From Darksidea phi (taxonomy: Eukaryota > Ascomycota > Dothideomycetes > Pleosporales > Lentitheciaceae): a DNA stretch of 64,000 nucleotides. A model generated the notes under the pieces. It worked only from the letters and a program-made list of their open reading frames with translations. It was not told the DNA's origin and did no database searches. Location: contig JASJFT010000113.1 in the NCBI GenBank assembly GCA_030770425.1, forward strand, positions 81,994 to 145,993, in the 5' to 3' direction. Positions within the stretch are counted from its first letter, which is position 1, and each line of letters starts with the position of its first letter. A program made the translations under genes and the position numbers. Below, piece after piece: positions 13,001 through 22,794 of the stretch.

Positions 13001-13369
13001 TTCCTCCTCAGCCCGCGGCGGACTGCTTGGAAGGCGGTATGCAGAACTGGACGTCCTTCCCCGCTGCGATCCCGGCCGACCTAACGTTGATGCCCTTATA
13101 GACCCCAGACCGGTTCCCTCAAACAGACCACTTTTCGGCGGGGAGCTGCCATATGTCGATGCCTGGAAATTGTACCTGCTGGGCTGCTCAAAGTTCGGGC
13201 GCGAGTTGCCAAACAAACTGTTCGCGGCTGGAGGCGCTCCAGCAGGAGTGGAAGAAGGGATGACGGAATGATCAGGCGGTGGACCTGCGGGGGTCGTCGA
13301 GGGCGCAAAGCGACTTGAGCGGCGGGAGTCGGGGGTAGACGGGGGCGTGGACGAAGGGACGCGGAACAT
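10070..13369 (-). CDS. nup85: Nucleoporin Nup85
   Basis: Three exons (13369-11084, 11030-10529, 10476-10070) give 1,064 residues. The first ~200 residues are disordered: Ser/Pro-rich, then a long Asp/Glu run around residues 120-155. The rest is an all-helical Nup85-type ACE1 region, with landmarks such as SRHQYFWDAVRASASRGQF, a WSIYQNLSRLYQLLLGNEEEIM segment, DWIDATLGLTIWW and a C-terminal helical stack. Nup85 is a member of the Y-shaped (Nup84/Nup107) scaffold of the nuclear pore. The acidic N-terminal extension is longer than in yeast. Introns are short (53 and 52 nt) and the start at 13369 precedes a clear Ser/Pro-rich N-terminus. Alternative: another ACE1 nucleoporin, but the order and motifs fit Nup85 best. 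Confidence 0.85.
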
Positions 13370-14249
13370 GGCTGCGTTGGTTCTCAGGCGAGCTATGAGT
13401 CCAGACGCGGGGGATCAGGCGGCCGATTACTGCGCAATTGGCATTTCAAATCAAATTGCAGATGCGAGTTGGTCTCGAGTTGTCTGTACTTGGGCGAGGG
13501 TGGTGCTGAGGGGTGAAAGGGTCGCGGGTGCCCGTTGCGCTGCCCAACCGTAAACTTCACGAGCTTCAAACATTTGGACGCGCGCAGATGCTTGGCAATG
13601 AGCCCTTCCCTGTTCCAGCTAGGCGAATCTTTTCTCCAGGCGCAGGCATAGCGTCGGACTTAATATCCACGTTCATTACGCCGGGGAGTACAGGGAACCA
13701 ACGCCCCCAACACGTCCCACTGCAAGCCCCGGCCCCAAAGTCAACTGAGACCTGGGGCATTGCCGACGCACTTATCTCACCATTGTCCTACTGTGGGCAG
13801 TATCCCAAGAGTTCTGGCACCGAATCAGACACAGTCGGCTTTCGCACGGGCATGCCCACTTGACACGCGCCTTATTCCCGTTTAATTACACAGTAGTCTC
13901 ACCGCATATATTCTTACGCAACTAGGTGAACAGTAGAGTACTGTCCTTTCTAATATGAACTCTATTTATTTTCATATTCCGCTACCATGCAGGACCTGAA
14001 CAAACCTTCTGTTGGTAACTCACGCATTATGTATCATAGTTGCATCGCGACTGTTGGGCAGACAAACGCTTCTTTGGCTCATACGCCGGGGCTCCACGCA
14101 GGAGGAAGAGCAAATTCGCGGTTTTATAAGGTGTTAATTCTGGCTCAATTTTCCCGATTGCGATCCGAGTGGGAAGAGCCGTTCCTTCTAGCTATCCAAC
14201 AACCGATACTCCCTAACTTGAATTTGGGCTCGGAGAGCATCGTTGAAAT
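13370..14249. other. Intergenic region upstream of NUP85
   Basis: Bases near 13370-13560 are the likely promoter of the minus-strand Nup85 gene. Several frames of 60-116 codons cross the stretch on both strands without domains. I see no RNA gene. Confidence 0.45.
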
Positions 14250-15185
14250 AACAATGTTACCAGTCTTTACGCAAGGAGCCCAGGGTCTGCACAAACCGTC
14301 CAATCGCTTCCTGAAGTAAACCAAAAAAGTAGGGAACGATCGTTTGAAGCCCGGAGTGGGAAGGTCAGGCATCCAAATGCCCAAAAATCAGAGCTTGTCG
14401 AGGCCCTTTGTTGAAAGAGAACTTCGGGTGCTAAGGATGCCGGTATGACCAGCTCTTTGGGAGGGCAAGTCGCAAAGAAGTATTCACCAAAGTCAGCAAT
14501 GCGGGTGGTGCCACTTAATCACTGCTTGTCTACATTTGTGTACTGCACTGGCTCAACAACTGTTCGAGGAGCGGACGCCTGCGGGGTTAAGCCATCCCGT
14601 AGTCGAAGCTGCGCCGTACAGGGCCGGCCTAAATATTGGTAGACATGGGTCTCGGTCCATGAATTGAGGTTGGATAGCTCAAATAGCACATTCGAGTCAG
14701 TGAGATGCCAAGATACATTAGCTAGGACTCCAAGGTACAAGCGGAGACTTACCGCCATGGCATATTCCCATGGAGTGCATGTGCATAAGCCCTGCAGCAA
14801 TCTGTTGAATAGCATTGCATATCAAGGGTCTCGAAAGGCAATGTTTCGCAAGCTTTCTCACGTTCGGCACCGCGGCAGTGAGCACTAAGCACGTGTGGCT
14901 GCCATTTGGTCCGTTTATCGTAAAAGAACCTTGTAGGTATACAATATTGGGAAGATTCGCGCCTTTGTTCCGAAGGCGGCTAAGCAATGCCACTTCCTGA
15001 TCAGAAGCTTTGGCTGTGACGCTCTTGAGCGCTACATGTCGGTCTTCATCTAGGATTTTGGCAAGTCAGATGGTCGCAAAATCTCCATAGCCGAGCTTAC
15101 GAATGATGCTGTACCCGCTACTTACCGCTTCAGTCAAGTTAACGGGATGGTAGTTACTAGCACGGTCCTTTTCAACATCTTCTGC
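14250..15185 (-). pseudogene. Decayed SRPK-like protein kinase
   Basis: Read on the minus strand, the pieces line up in order with an SR-protein-kinase-like domain: YHPVNLTEA, IIRKLGYGDFATI, VALKSVTAKAS, PNIVYLQGSFTINGPNGSHTCLVL, NAIQQIAAGLMHMHSMGICHG, an intron, VLFELSNLNSWTETHVYQYLG, VEPVQYTNVDKQ, RIADFGEYF and LAPEVLFQQRASTSSDFWAFGC. Two in-frame TGA codons sit where the family has Trp (after FATI, and after NVDKQ), and the reading frame is lost after the DFWAFGC segment. The catalytic loop itself is interrupted at the intron after CHG. It therefore cannot make a full kinase. The family identification comes from the block order and is firm; the exact ends are approximate. Confidence 0.8.
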
Positions 15186-15908
15186 ATCGTCTAGACGCGG
15201 GATTCAGTATAACATGGCTTTCTGGTGGGACAGGCTAGCGAGCAGAATACGGAATTTTTGGCATACTAAAATCCTAAAAGAGATACATATTGTTAAGACA
15301 AAAGGCGCACTGAATGATTCTATAGCTCATGTGAGATTTCCTACACATTCTAACCACTGTCTCCCTATTCTTCCCTCTTTCTTCTTCAATATAACTTGGT
15401 ATTTAACTTAAAGAATTGATCATAAAGAAGCACTTCACTAAAAACTTCTTATCTAAAAGAATTTAGGTAATACTATTAGACACTAATGAAGTTGTGTTGC
15501 CTCAAAAGTAATTGTTTGTGCACTGCTGCGTATTTACGTGAGCCATAGAATTATAGATGATACCCCTTGTATGGGCTAGATATCTTAGGACTAATATAGC
15601 GCCTCTGCTTCCCTTTTATTATGTAGAGTCTTTTGCTGAAAGATAGAGCCATGGTAATTCACATCTCGTGGAGCTGATCCGCCGCCGGTCTTCCGACGCC
15701 ACACTTGGCTGCCTGCGGACGACAACAACATCCCTCCCAAAGCATGATTCTTGTATGAATGACTTATGGAGCATGCACTCTCCAGTCACGACTCAGAGCC
15801 CGCGCTCGCTGCAGCCGCACCACCTGCTAAACGGTGCAGAAGGCATGCCGAAAGCAAACCCGCTTTGCAGACACTCCCCTCGCCCGCGAGGCGCTCTCCA
15901 CGCTCTAG
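15186..15908. other. AT-rich intergenic stretch
   Basis: Roughly 15200-15660 is noticeably richer in A and T than its surroundings and has no open frame longer than ~65 codons. It may be a remnant of a mutated repeat, but I find no terminal repeats or recognisable transposase fragments. Confidence 0.4.
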
Positions 15909-17077
15909 GTGTCGCCAACTGAGGGCGTCGCATCTGTCAACTGCTGGGCCAACCCCTGCAACCACGGCGAAGGTATGGATCCCAACCAGGCGCACCCAAG
16001 ACTACCGGCCCGGACAGTGCGACCAGCAAAGGTGCGATCGCGAACACCGAGCTCCGTAAAGAAGCCACCGCACCGCGCCACCTCTGAATACCGGAATAGA
16101 ACCATGAAGCTAGCCCTCGTCTACGTAGAGCGCGACCTCCAACCGCCCGTTCACATTACTGCACCACGTCGAACGCATATTAGGGACCGGCATAACGAGA
16201 AATGCAGGCGGGCAAGAGGGGAATAAGAATATAATACGAGATGCATTTCTAGCCGCCCTTGCTAAGACCTATAAGGCCAAATATCAGTCGCTGGATGGTG
16301 ATTGCACCAGCCAGGGCGACGATTATTCAGGTCTGATGCAACCTCTCAGCAGGTTCCGGTCACCCATACTGAAACTGAGCGCATCTGAGAAGCGTGAGCC
16401 TACAGCTGTCTATTTGAGTATCCGCCCAACATGATGAAGCATGGAACATACATCTGAAGCCCACCCTCCCGCAATGGAAGTGGGTTTACGCGTCACTAGC
16501 CTCGGCAGACCTCCCCGCATTCCCCACTCCCGCTGCTTCGCTCTGCCAGGACGACCCCTCTACTAGCAGCGCCGCCTCCGTAACCGCAAGCGACTCCTCT
16601 GTAGACGACAAACTGCAACTCTTGACCCCCAAACTTGACGTCACCGTTGGCCTCGCATTAGACGCCATCAGGAAGGCCCTCAGGCTCCCACAGGACATCC
16701 TTCGTCTCAAGACCAATCCAAGCTTACCGCAACCCTTCGTCAGCGATCCGCACCAAGTGCCATTCGGACTGCGGTTCCCGAAGGGCCTAGATACGGGTGG
16801 TAATCTCATACATGCGCAGAACCAGACAGCTGTGGCGGCCGCATCGGCCCTCAAGATCCTCAACAATCTCGATGCTCGTGCTGCGCCCGCCCCCGATGCC
16901 GCTATCGATGCCAAGATTTCCACTCCCGCAATCATCTTCGCCATCGCAACAGAAGGCCGCACGCACGAACTGTGGGTGCATTACCAAGTCGGCTACGAGT
17001 ACCACATGTCCTGTCTCCGGTCCTGGCGCACTACGGTGCCGGGCCATGCGGAGCTGTTTGTTGAGTCCCTAGCATGA
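15909..17077 (+). pseudogene. Broken DUF7924-like gene
   Basis: Three consecutive pieces on the plus strand look like parts of one gene. Piece one (15909-16226) holds SSVKKPPHRATSEYRNRTMKLALVYVE. Piece two, shifted by one base, starts near 16228 with IIRDAFLAALAKTYKAKYQSL and ends in two stops near 16432. Piece three (about 16439-17077) runs HLKPTLPQWKWVYASLASADL, LDVTVGLALDAI, PFGLRFPKGLDTGGNLIHAQNQ and ATEGRTHELWVHYQVGYEYHM to a stop. From memory this resembles a widespread Pezizomycotina family (DUF7924), unknown in function. Members I remember carry a short FLVVEA-like stretch between LRFP and KGL; it is absent here. Frame breaks plus that loss argue for a pseudogene. Some breaks could be introns, so a living gene is not excluded. 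Confidence 0.5.
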
Positions 17078-17861
17078 ATAATGGGGTGGGGGCGGGCGGG
17101 TTTAAAGACAAAGTTGTAGAGAGAGTAGGTGCGTTATGGGGGTCTATGTATACCCTGGGGAGTGAATAGGAAGAGGTGAAGCGGAGTAATAGGAAGAAGA
17201 GAATCCATCCTCAGGGTGGCCGAGCCCGTGGAGGGTGTTTCTCGACTCCATCTACGTAAGTTCTCTGGATCCGAGCAACAAGGAGCGGGCTAGAAATGGT
17301 AGCCATACATTTGGGATGTGTATCGTCACAGGGAGCCGTCGGTGGGGACAGACTGGCCTGGGTGTGTGGTAGGGTCCGAGATTATTGTTAGGGTTAAACT
17401 TTGTAATCGAAGTCAATTAATTTCGGGGATCTGACGGAGCCCGGGGGGCGCTGTCGCTTAGGTTGCCGTTCAATGTTTGCATGCATGCCAATGACATGGG
17501 GGCTGATGCAGCTTTCTACTAGTCTAGCGCTGACTGGCCACATGCAATGCAGCACTTGACGTTATCGACGACCAACACAGCCGCGGGCGTCCGAGCACTC
17601 CAGCCTGCAAGATCTGCTGTGCGCCCGCCTCCACCCTCCGCCGTTTCTTACATGCTTCAAAGCCCGATGCAGTGTAACGAGGACGTTGATATGTCTGCGC
17701 CTACTTGTAGCCGGTGCCCTGCCGTTCGTTGAGTTTTCCAATCATCCCGCAACCCCCGCCCAACATTTCTGCGCGCGCCGTCGCCCCTCAGCCTCATGTG
17801 CTCACACTGCTGAAATCACCCTTACACACCGTCGTCTTCCTCGTCGAGTTTCAGAGTGCCA
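17078..17861. other. Intergenic region upstream of the SYLF gene
   Basis: No supported gene. The final ~150 bases, C-rich with CAACATTTC and TCACCC stretches, are the likely promoter and leader of the SYLF-domain gene. Confidence 0.45.
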
Positions 17862-19952
17862 ATGTGGGCCAAAGCGAAATCTGGGAAGGCGAAGGCCGGA
17901 TTCGACAAGCTGTATAGCTTGGTCGACAAGCTTGGCCCGCCTGTCAATCGCCTGTCGAATAAACTAGGTTCCGAAGCATTCTGGCCAACAACCCTCGACA
18001 AAGAGAGCGACAAGGCCGCGAGAATCTTAAAGAGTTTCTGCAGTATGTTCTTTGCACAGTGCGCCAGATAGCCGCTCACATGCGACAGAGGATGGCTTCT
18101 ACCAAGAAGAGGATCGGCCCACTGCCGGCGTCCCGAAGGCGAAGCAGAAGGTGGTGAAGAAGATACCCGCAGAGGTGCGTCGCTTTCTATCATACCGTTC
18201 CATCAACACAACACCGAGCGCGAATGCACTTATTGGGACATGGAGCCAGTGGGACGTCCGTCTAGGTCACAACCCCAGTCTTGCAAAGTTGTAAAACGCG
18301 TCTCCTGCCTAAGCTCCCTGATGGCTCCATGGCGGAACCACTCCCAGCCAGCTCTGAGCAGCCACATCCGAGTATCGTTCTAACCATTTGTCCAGGTTAT
18401 ACGAAATGCGAAAGGTCTTGCCATCTTCACGACGATGCGCTCGGGCTTGTGGGTATCCGGAGCGGGCGGCAGCGGCGTTCTCCTCGGTCGCATGGCAGAC
18501 GGAACATGGTCCCCGCCATCGGGAATCATGTTGCACACGGTTGGCCTCGGCTTTCTGGTCGGTGTAGACATCTACGACTGCGTCGTCGTGATCAATACCC
18601 AGGCGGCCCTCGACGCATTCTCCTCTATACGGTGCACATTGGGCGGAGAGGTCAGTGCTGTTGCTGGGCCTGTCGGCGTAGGTGGAGTGCTGGAGACCGA
18701 AGTCCACAAACGACAAGCGCCAGTTTTCACATACCTTAAATCCAGGGGCTTTTATGCTGGAGTACAGATGGACGGCACCATCATCATCGAACGCACTGAC
18801 GAGAATGAGAAATTCTATGGAGAGCGGATCTCAGTCAAAGACATCTTGGCCGGAAAAGTACGGCATCCTCCGTATGAAGTCAGGAAGTTGATGGAAACCA
18901 TCAAAGCCGCCCAGGGCGATACAAACGTGGACGAATCGCTTCTTCTTGATGGACCACCCCCTGGAGACTACGAAGTGCAGCCGGCGGACCACTCGGGGGA
19001 GATATCGTTCGGGATTCCCGACAAAGAAGATCCTGATCCTTATGGAGTCTTAGCACTACAAAACGCCGGCCTAGAAATCCGCGAGGCAGGTACTCGTGCG
19101 CGCCCAACAAGCGAGCAGTTCGAGTTCCATCCAAGCCCAACAAGTCCTATCTACAGCACTTTTCGAAAAAGCATGGATCGGTCAAGCATAGATAGCCGGA
19201 GCATTAGCCAGCGATCAAGTTGGCGAACAAGCACCATCAGCAGCCTTCGGGAACCCAAAACGCCCACCATGGTCGATATGTGCACGCAGACTGATTTCGA
19301 CACACCCACACCTATCAAAGTACCTCAATTCCCACCGCCACTACCAAAAAGGCAGAGTCGCACCCCGAGTCCTACCCTAGCAGATATTCCCGAAACAAAG
19401 CCTGCTGAGGAGGGTCAGCAACCAGAAAAGCAGGTAGATGCTGAGGAAGCTTTACACCCAGAAAAGCAGGTGGATGCCGAGGAAGCTTTGCAACCGAGTA
19501 CTTCAATGCGAGATTCGATCGTTCTCGATGAGGTTGATCTAGATGATGACGAGGAGGAGGAAGAGCCTATTATTGAGACGATTCACCAGGCTGCAGCTCC
19601 TCAAGCCATTACGCGCGCGCGCGTCGTTCAGGTCGCGAAGGTCGTTCCACCGAAGCTTCCCCCAAGAAACCCCTTCCGTAACCAGAGGATCGCCAATTCG
19701 AACGGGTCAAATGATGAAATGCCTCATGAGGCCTTGGCCAATGACTCGCCAACGGCCAGCCACAGCCCTCTTGCTACCCCATCGCTCAAGGGTGACGGTT
19801 CCTCGGCGTCATCTCTTTCCTCCATTGAGGGGTTAGAGCATGTGAGTCACCAGCTACAGCCAAAGCCTTCCAATGAGCCCAAGGACGAAAAGAACGACAT
19901 CCATTCTCTTCCGGAGTCTCCAATCAAAGCCGTTCCGGGAGGTTTCAATTAA
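17862..19952 (+). CDS. SYLF-domain (Ysc84/SH3YL1-type) lipid-binding protein
   Basis: Three exons (17862-18042, 18089-18174, 18396-19952) encode 607 residues. Residues ~1-275 form a SYLF (DUF500) domain: SDKAARILKSFCKDGF, KKIPAEVIRNAKGLAIFTTMRSG, WSPPSGIMLHTVGLGFLVG, DCVVVINTQAALDAF and the final YLKSRGFYAGVQMDG block. SYLF domains bind phosphoinositides and, in Ysc84/Lsb3, act with actin at endocytic sites. The long tail is disordered, with Pro/Ser-rich stretches, an acidic run and a PPKLPPRNP class of SH3-ligand-like motif, but no SH3 domain of its own, unlike Ysc84. A 36-nt coding unit (PEKQVDAEEALH/Q) is repeated twice at 19422-19493. The first ATG at 17862 starts a natural basic, helical N-terminus. 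Confidence 0.92.
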
Positions 19953-20582
19953 GAATTTCTCATCCACGCTTACTCTTCTGGATGGCCGCTGTCCTAGGCA
20001 AGTTCTAGAAGCAAGGCGGGCTGTGCAATATCCCGCCCGCATCCGCATGATGCAACCGAGCCGATAGCCTGCGGTTGTTGATTCTTCGCAAACAGGGTTT
20101 ATTTTGCCACGGGACTACAAGTTTTGAGTTTGGCTGTTCGGCCTCACGTGGAGTAGCTTCGGATAAGCACGGATCGCTGAATCAGCGTGTTACTTTCCTG
20201 GAGGATTAAGGTACGATATTCGGCGATTTGTGTTTTGGGATTTTAGTACGATTTATTTGAGGATTTAACGACGCCATGTATTTACCATCTCGCATCCATC
20301 TGACCTTGCGCGGTCACTTTTGCGAGAAAGCATTGAATAGCTTTGAAGAATTAGTAATATTTAGATACCCACTTATAATGTTGTTTCAAGTGCGTTCGCC
20401 GCGTAGGATATGTTATGTCGTTGGAAAGTTTCACTTTCTTCGCATTCCGATGCCCCAATTGATTCTAATGTGTACGAACGCCAAGACCTGTGTCCGTGCA
20501 ACCCCTGCCAAAATTTCTAGCAATTCGGCATCCCACGACCTGGTCAACTCTCTCAAATCCATACGGGACCGGGACCATCGCA
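19953..20582. other. Intergenic region between the SYLF gene and RRP7
   Basis: 3' trailer of the SYLF gene followed by the promoter of RRP7. No supported gene or repeat; the segment 20210-20400 is moderately AT-rich. Confidence 0.45.
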
Positions 20583-21678
20583 ATGGCTGCCGTAAAGCCG
20601 CAAAAAGCCTCAAAGTCTAAATCCGTCCCCACATCCGTCGGTGAATTCACCATCCTTCCACTCACGCTACCAAAACTGCCGGGTCTGCCGGAAGCCTACA
20701 GCGATGCGAAACATTACCTCTACATAAAAGCGCACGCGCCCTCAGTTCCTACACCTTCCGCCGATCGAAGTCTCTTCATAGCGAACGTACCAATCGATGC
20801 GTCTGAAAACAATATACGGCAGCTCTTCGCAGACCAACTAGGCGGCTCGCGCGTTGAGAGGGTGGAATTCGATTCTTCGATTCCTGCTGCGCCGACACAT
20901 AAACGGTTCAGGGACGGGGCTAAGAAGTCAAAAGAGGGTGATGGAGAGGTTGAGAAGAAAGGCAAGAAGCGGAAGAGAGATGAGGATGTGGTTGCGGAGG
21001 GTATAGTGGAGGATGAAGAGAGTGCTTTCCCGAGGATTTGGAGTGGGGAGCTTAGGAGGAGTGGAAGTAGTGCTGTGGTGGTTTTTGTGGATAAAGAGAG
21101 TAGGAGGGGCGCGCTGAAGGAGGTGCAGAGGGCGGTAAAGAAGGGGAGGGATGTGAGCTGGAAAGGCGGGGATGCGGGGGTCGTTGGCGTTGAACGTGAG
21201 TATCTTCCTTTCCGTGTATAACCCTACGATATACACCAAACCATCGTGCATCTTCGTCCTTAACAGTAACGCTAACATCCCCCTAGGCTACAAATCCCAC
21301 CTCTCCCTCCGCTACCCCGAACCAACTCACCTCCTCGCCACAACAACCGCCTACCTCACCCAATACGACCGCATAACCACATCGCGCAACCGCCTCCTCG
21401 CCGCCTCGCGCGCCGTCCCCGACGAAGACGGCTTCATCACCGTGACCCGCGGCGGTGGACGCACTGCCCCAGCGGCGCGTATCGAGCTAGCCGAGCAGAA
21501 GAAGACGGAGCTAGAGGAGCGGAAAAAGAAGAATGGTGTCAAGGCCGACTTTTATCGGTTCCAGAATAGGGAGCGCAGGAAGGAGGAGGAGATGAAGCTG
21601 AGGAGGGGCTTTGAGAGGGATCGGAGGAGGGTGGTGGAGATGAGGGAGAGGAGGGGCGTTGTTAGGCCGGAGGATTAG
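20583..21678 (+). CDS. rrp7: Ribosomal RNA-processing protein 7
   Basis: Two exons (20583-21195, 21287-21678) give 334 residues. After a basic start, residues ~55-100 form an RRM-like segment (RSLFIANVPIDASENNIRQLFADQL). A Lys-rich acidic insert follows. The second exon ends with the family's C-terminal block GVKADFYRFQNRERRKEEEMKLRRGFERDRRR. Rrp7 works with the Utp22/CURI complex in early 40S assembly and pre-18S rRNA processing in the nucleolus. ATG 20583 is preferred to upstream non-ATG codons in the same frame, because MAAVKPQKASK begins a typical N-terminus. Confidence 0.92.
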
Positions 21679-22274
21679 CGGGTGGTGGGAGTAGGGAGGG
21701 TTGTGGGGCGGTGTTCTTAGTAACGAGATATGTCCGAAGAGATGCCTTGCGTTGGCAGAATACTTTTTCACTATTTCTCTTTGAAGCACTTCTTTCCCAT
21801 GCTTTAGCGGAGGAAATTGGACAAGTCGATGTCACGATGTTGCGATGTCGGTTTCCACACATGAGCTTCACATATCAAAAGGCCCGAAAACCCAGTGAAA
21901 CAACGGCATCTAAGCCTATCAACCTCAAGGCGCACAAGAGGATAAATATGTACCCCCAACAATATCCCACAATTTCCCACAAAAAAGCCAGCATGTCACA
22001 AACATCCATTCAACGCCACCTTGCCCATAATCCCCACATACACCAGCACTCACACCTATAACAACCACTCTATCGCATCCCCTCGCATCCCCGCCTCTCC
22101 TACACCTGTGCCATAGAACTCTCCCACCAATCTAAAAGCGAAATCGCCAAACGACCGCTTCCAGAGGATGTAATCATGTGTCAAGAGAAAAGGACACCGA
22201 TGGAACTAGGGGCGAGTTTTTAAAAGCCGTGTTTAGAGGTCTCTGTGGTGGGGGGGGGGAGAGGATATAGTGTG

Positions 22275-22346
22275 GTGAGGTGCGGTGCAGTGAGGTGCAG
22301 TGAGGTGCAGTGAGGTGCAGTGAAGTGCAGTGAGGTGCAGTGCGGT
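22275..22346 (+). repeat. Decamer tandem repeat (TGAGGTGCAG)n
   Basis: Seven consecutive 10-base units, with one changed base in some copies (tgcggtgcag, tgaagtgcag), stand head to tail in the intergenic space between RRP7 and the kinase-HET gene. A short G homopolymer precedes it near 22250. Confidence 0.9.
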
Positions 22347-22552
22347 ATAAACACGAGCTATCCAAGAGGGGATCGAGAGAAGAGTGGTGCTGGATTAGTG
22401 GGTATGTAGTTTGATACTGAATACGTTGGTTTAGAGTTATATTTGTGGATGAATGTTGGTTTTGCGGGAGAAGGGAGAGGCGAGAGGCGATGGTACTTTT
22501 TTGTTTTGTCGCTGGGTGTGCTGTGTTAAAGATTGGAGGGGTTGTGTTTGAT

Positions 22553-22615
22553 AGGAGGGGAGGGGAGTGGAGGGGAGGGGAGTGGAGTGGAGGGGGGGTG
22601 TTAGAAGGGGAAGGG
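22553..22615 (+). repeat. G-rich purine tract (GGAGGGGA/GTGGA repeats)
   Basis: A run of GGAGGGGAGTGGA-like units ends in a short oligo-G. Runs of four Gs recur at short spacing, so the plus strand could fold as a G-quadruplex. It lies about 180 bases from the stop of the minus-strand kinase-HET gene. Confidence 0.75.
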
Positions 22616-22794
22616 GATATTCTACGATTGTTCATTCATTCTGGTTGGAAGAAGAGGTACATGTGAGGCGGGAGGAGCGTCAACTTAACGGAGGAGCCGT
22701 GATGACGAATTATGAAATGAAATTGCTCACGCATATAACTCCTAAACCAAGCTGGACTACAAAAGAAATTTGTCAAGGCGCCGAACGGTAATGA

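Larger units (their letters stand above)
21679..22794. other. Intergenic region with two simple repeats
   Basis: No gene is supported. The stretch holds a decamer tandem array (22275-22346) and a G-rich purine tract (about 22553-22615), described separately. Apparent frames of 73-153 codons across it are products of the repeats. Confidence 0.5.
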
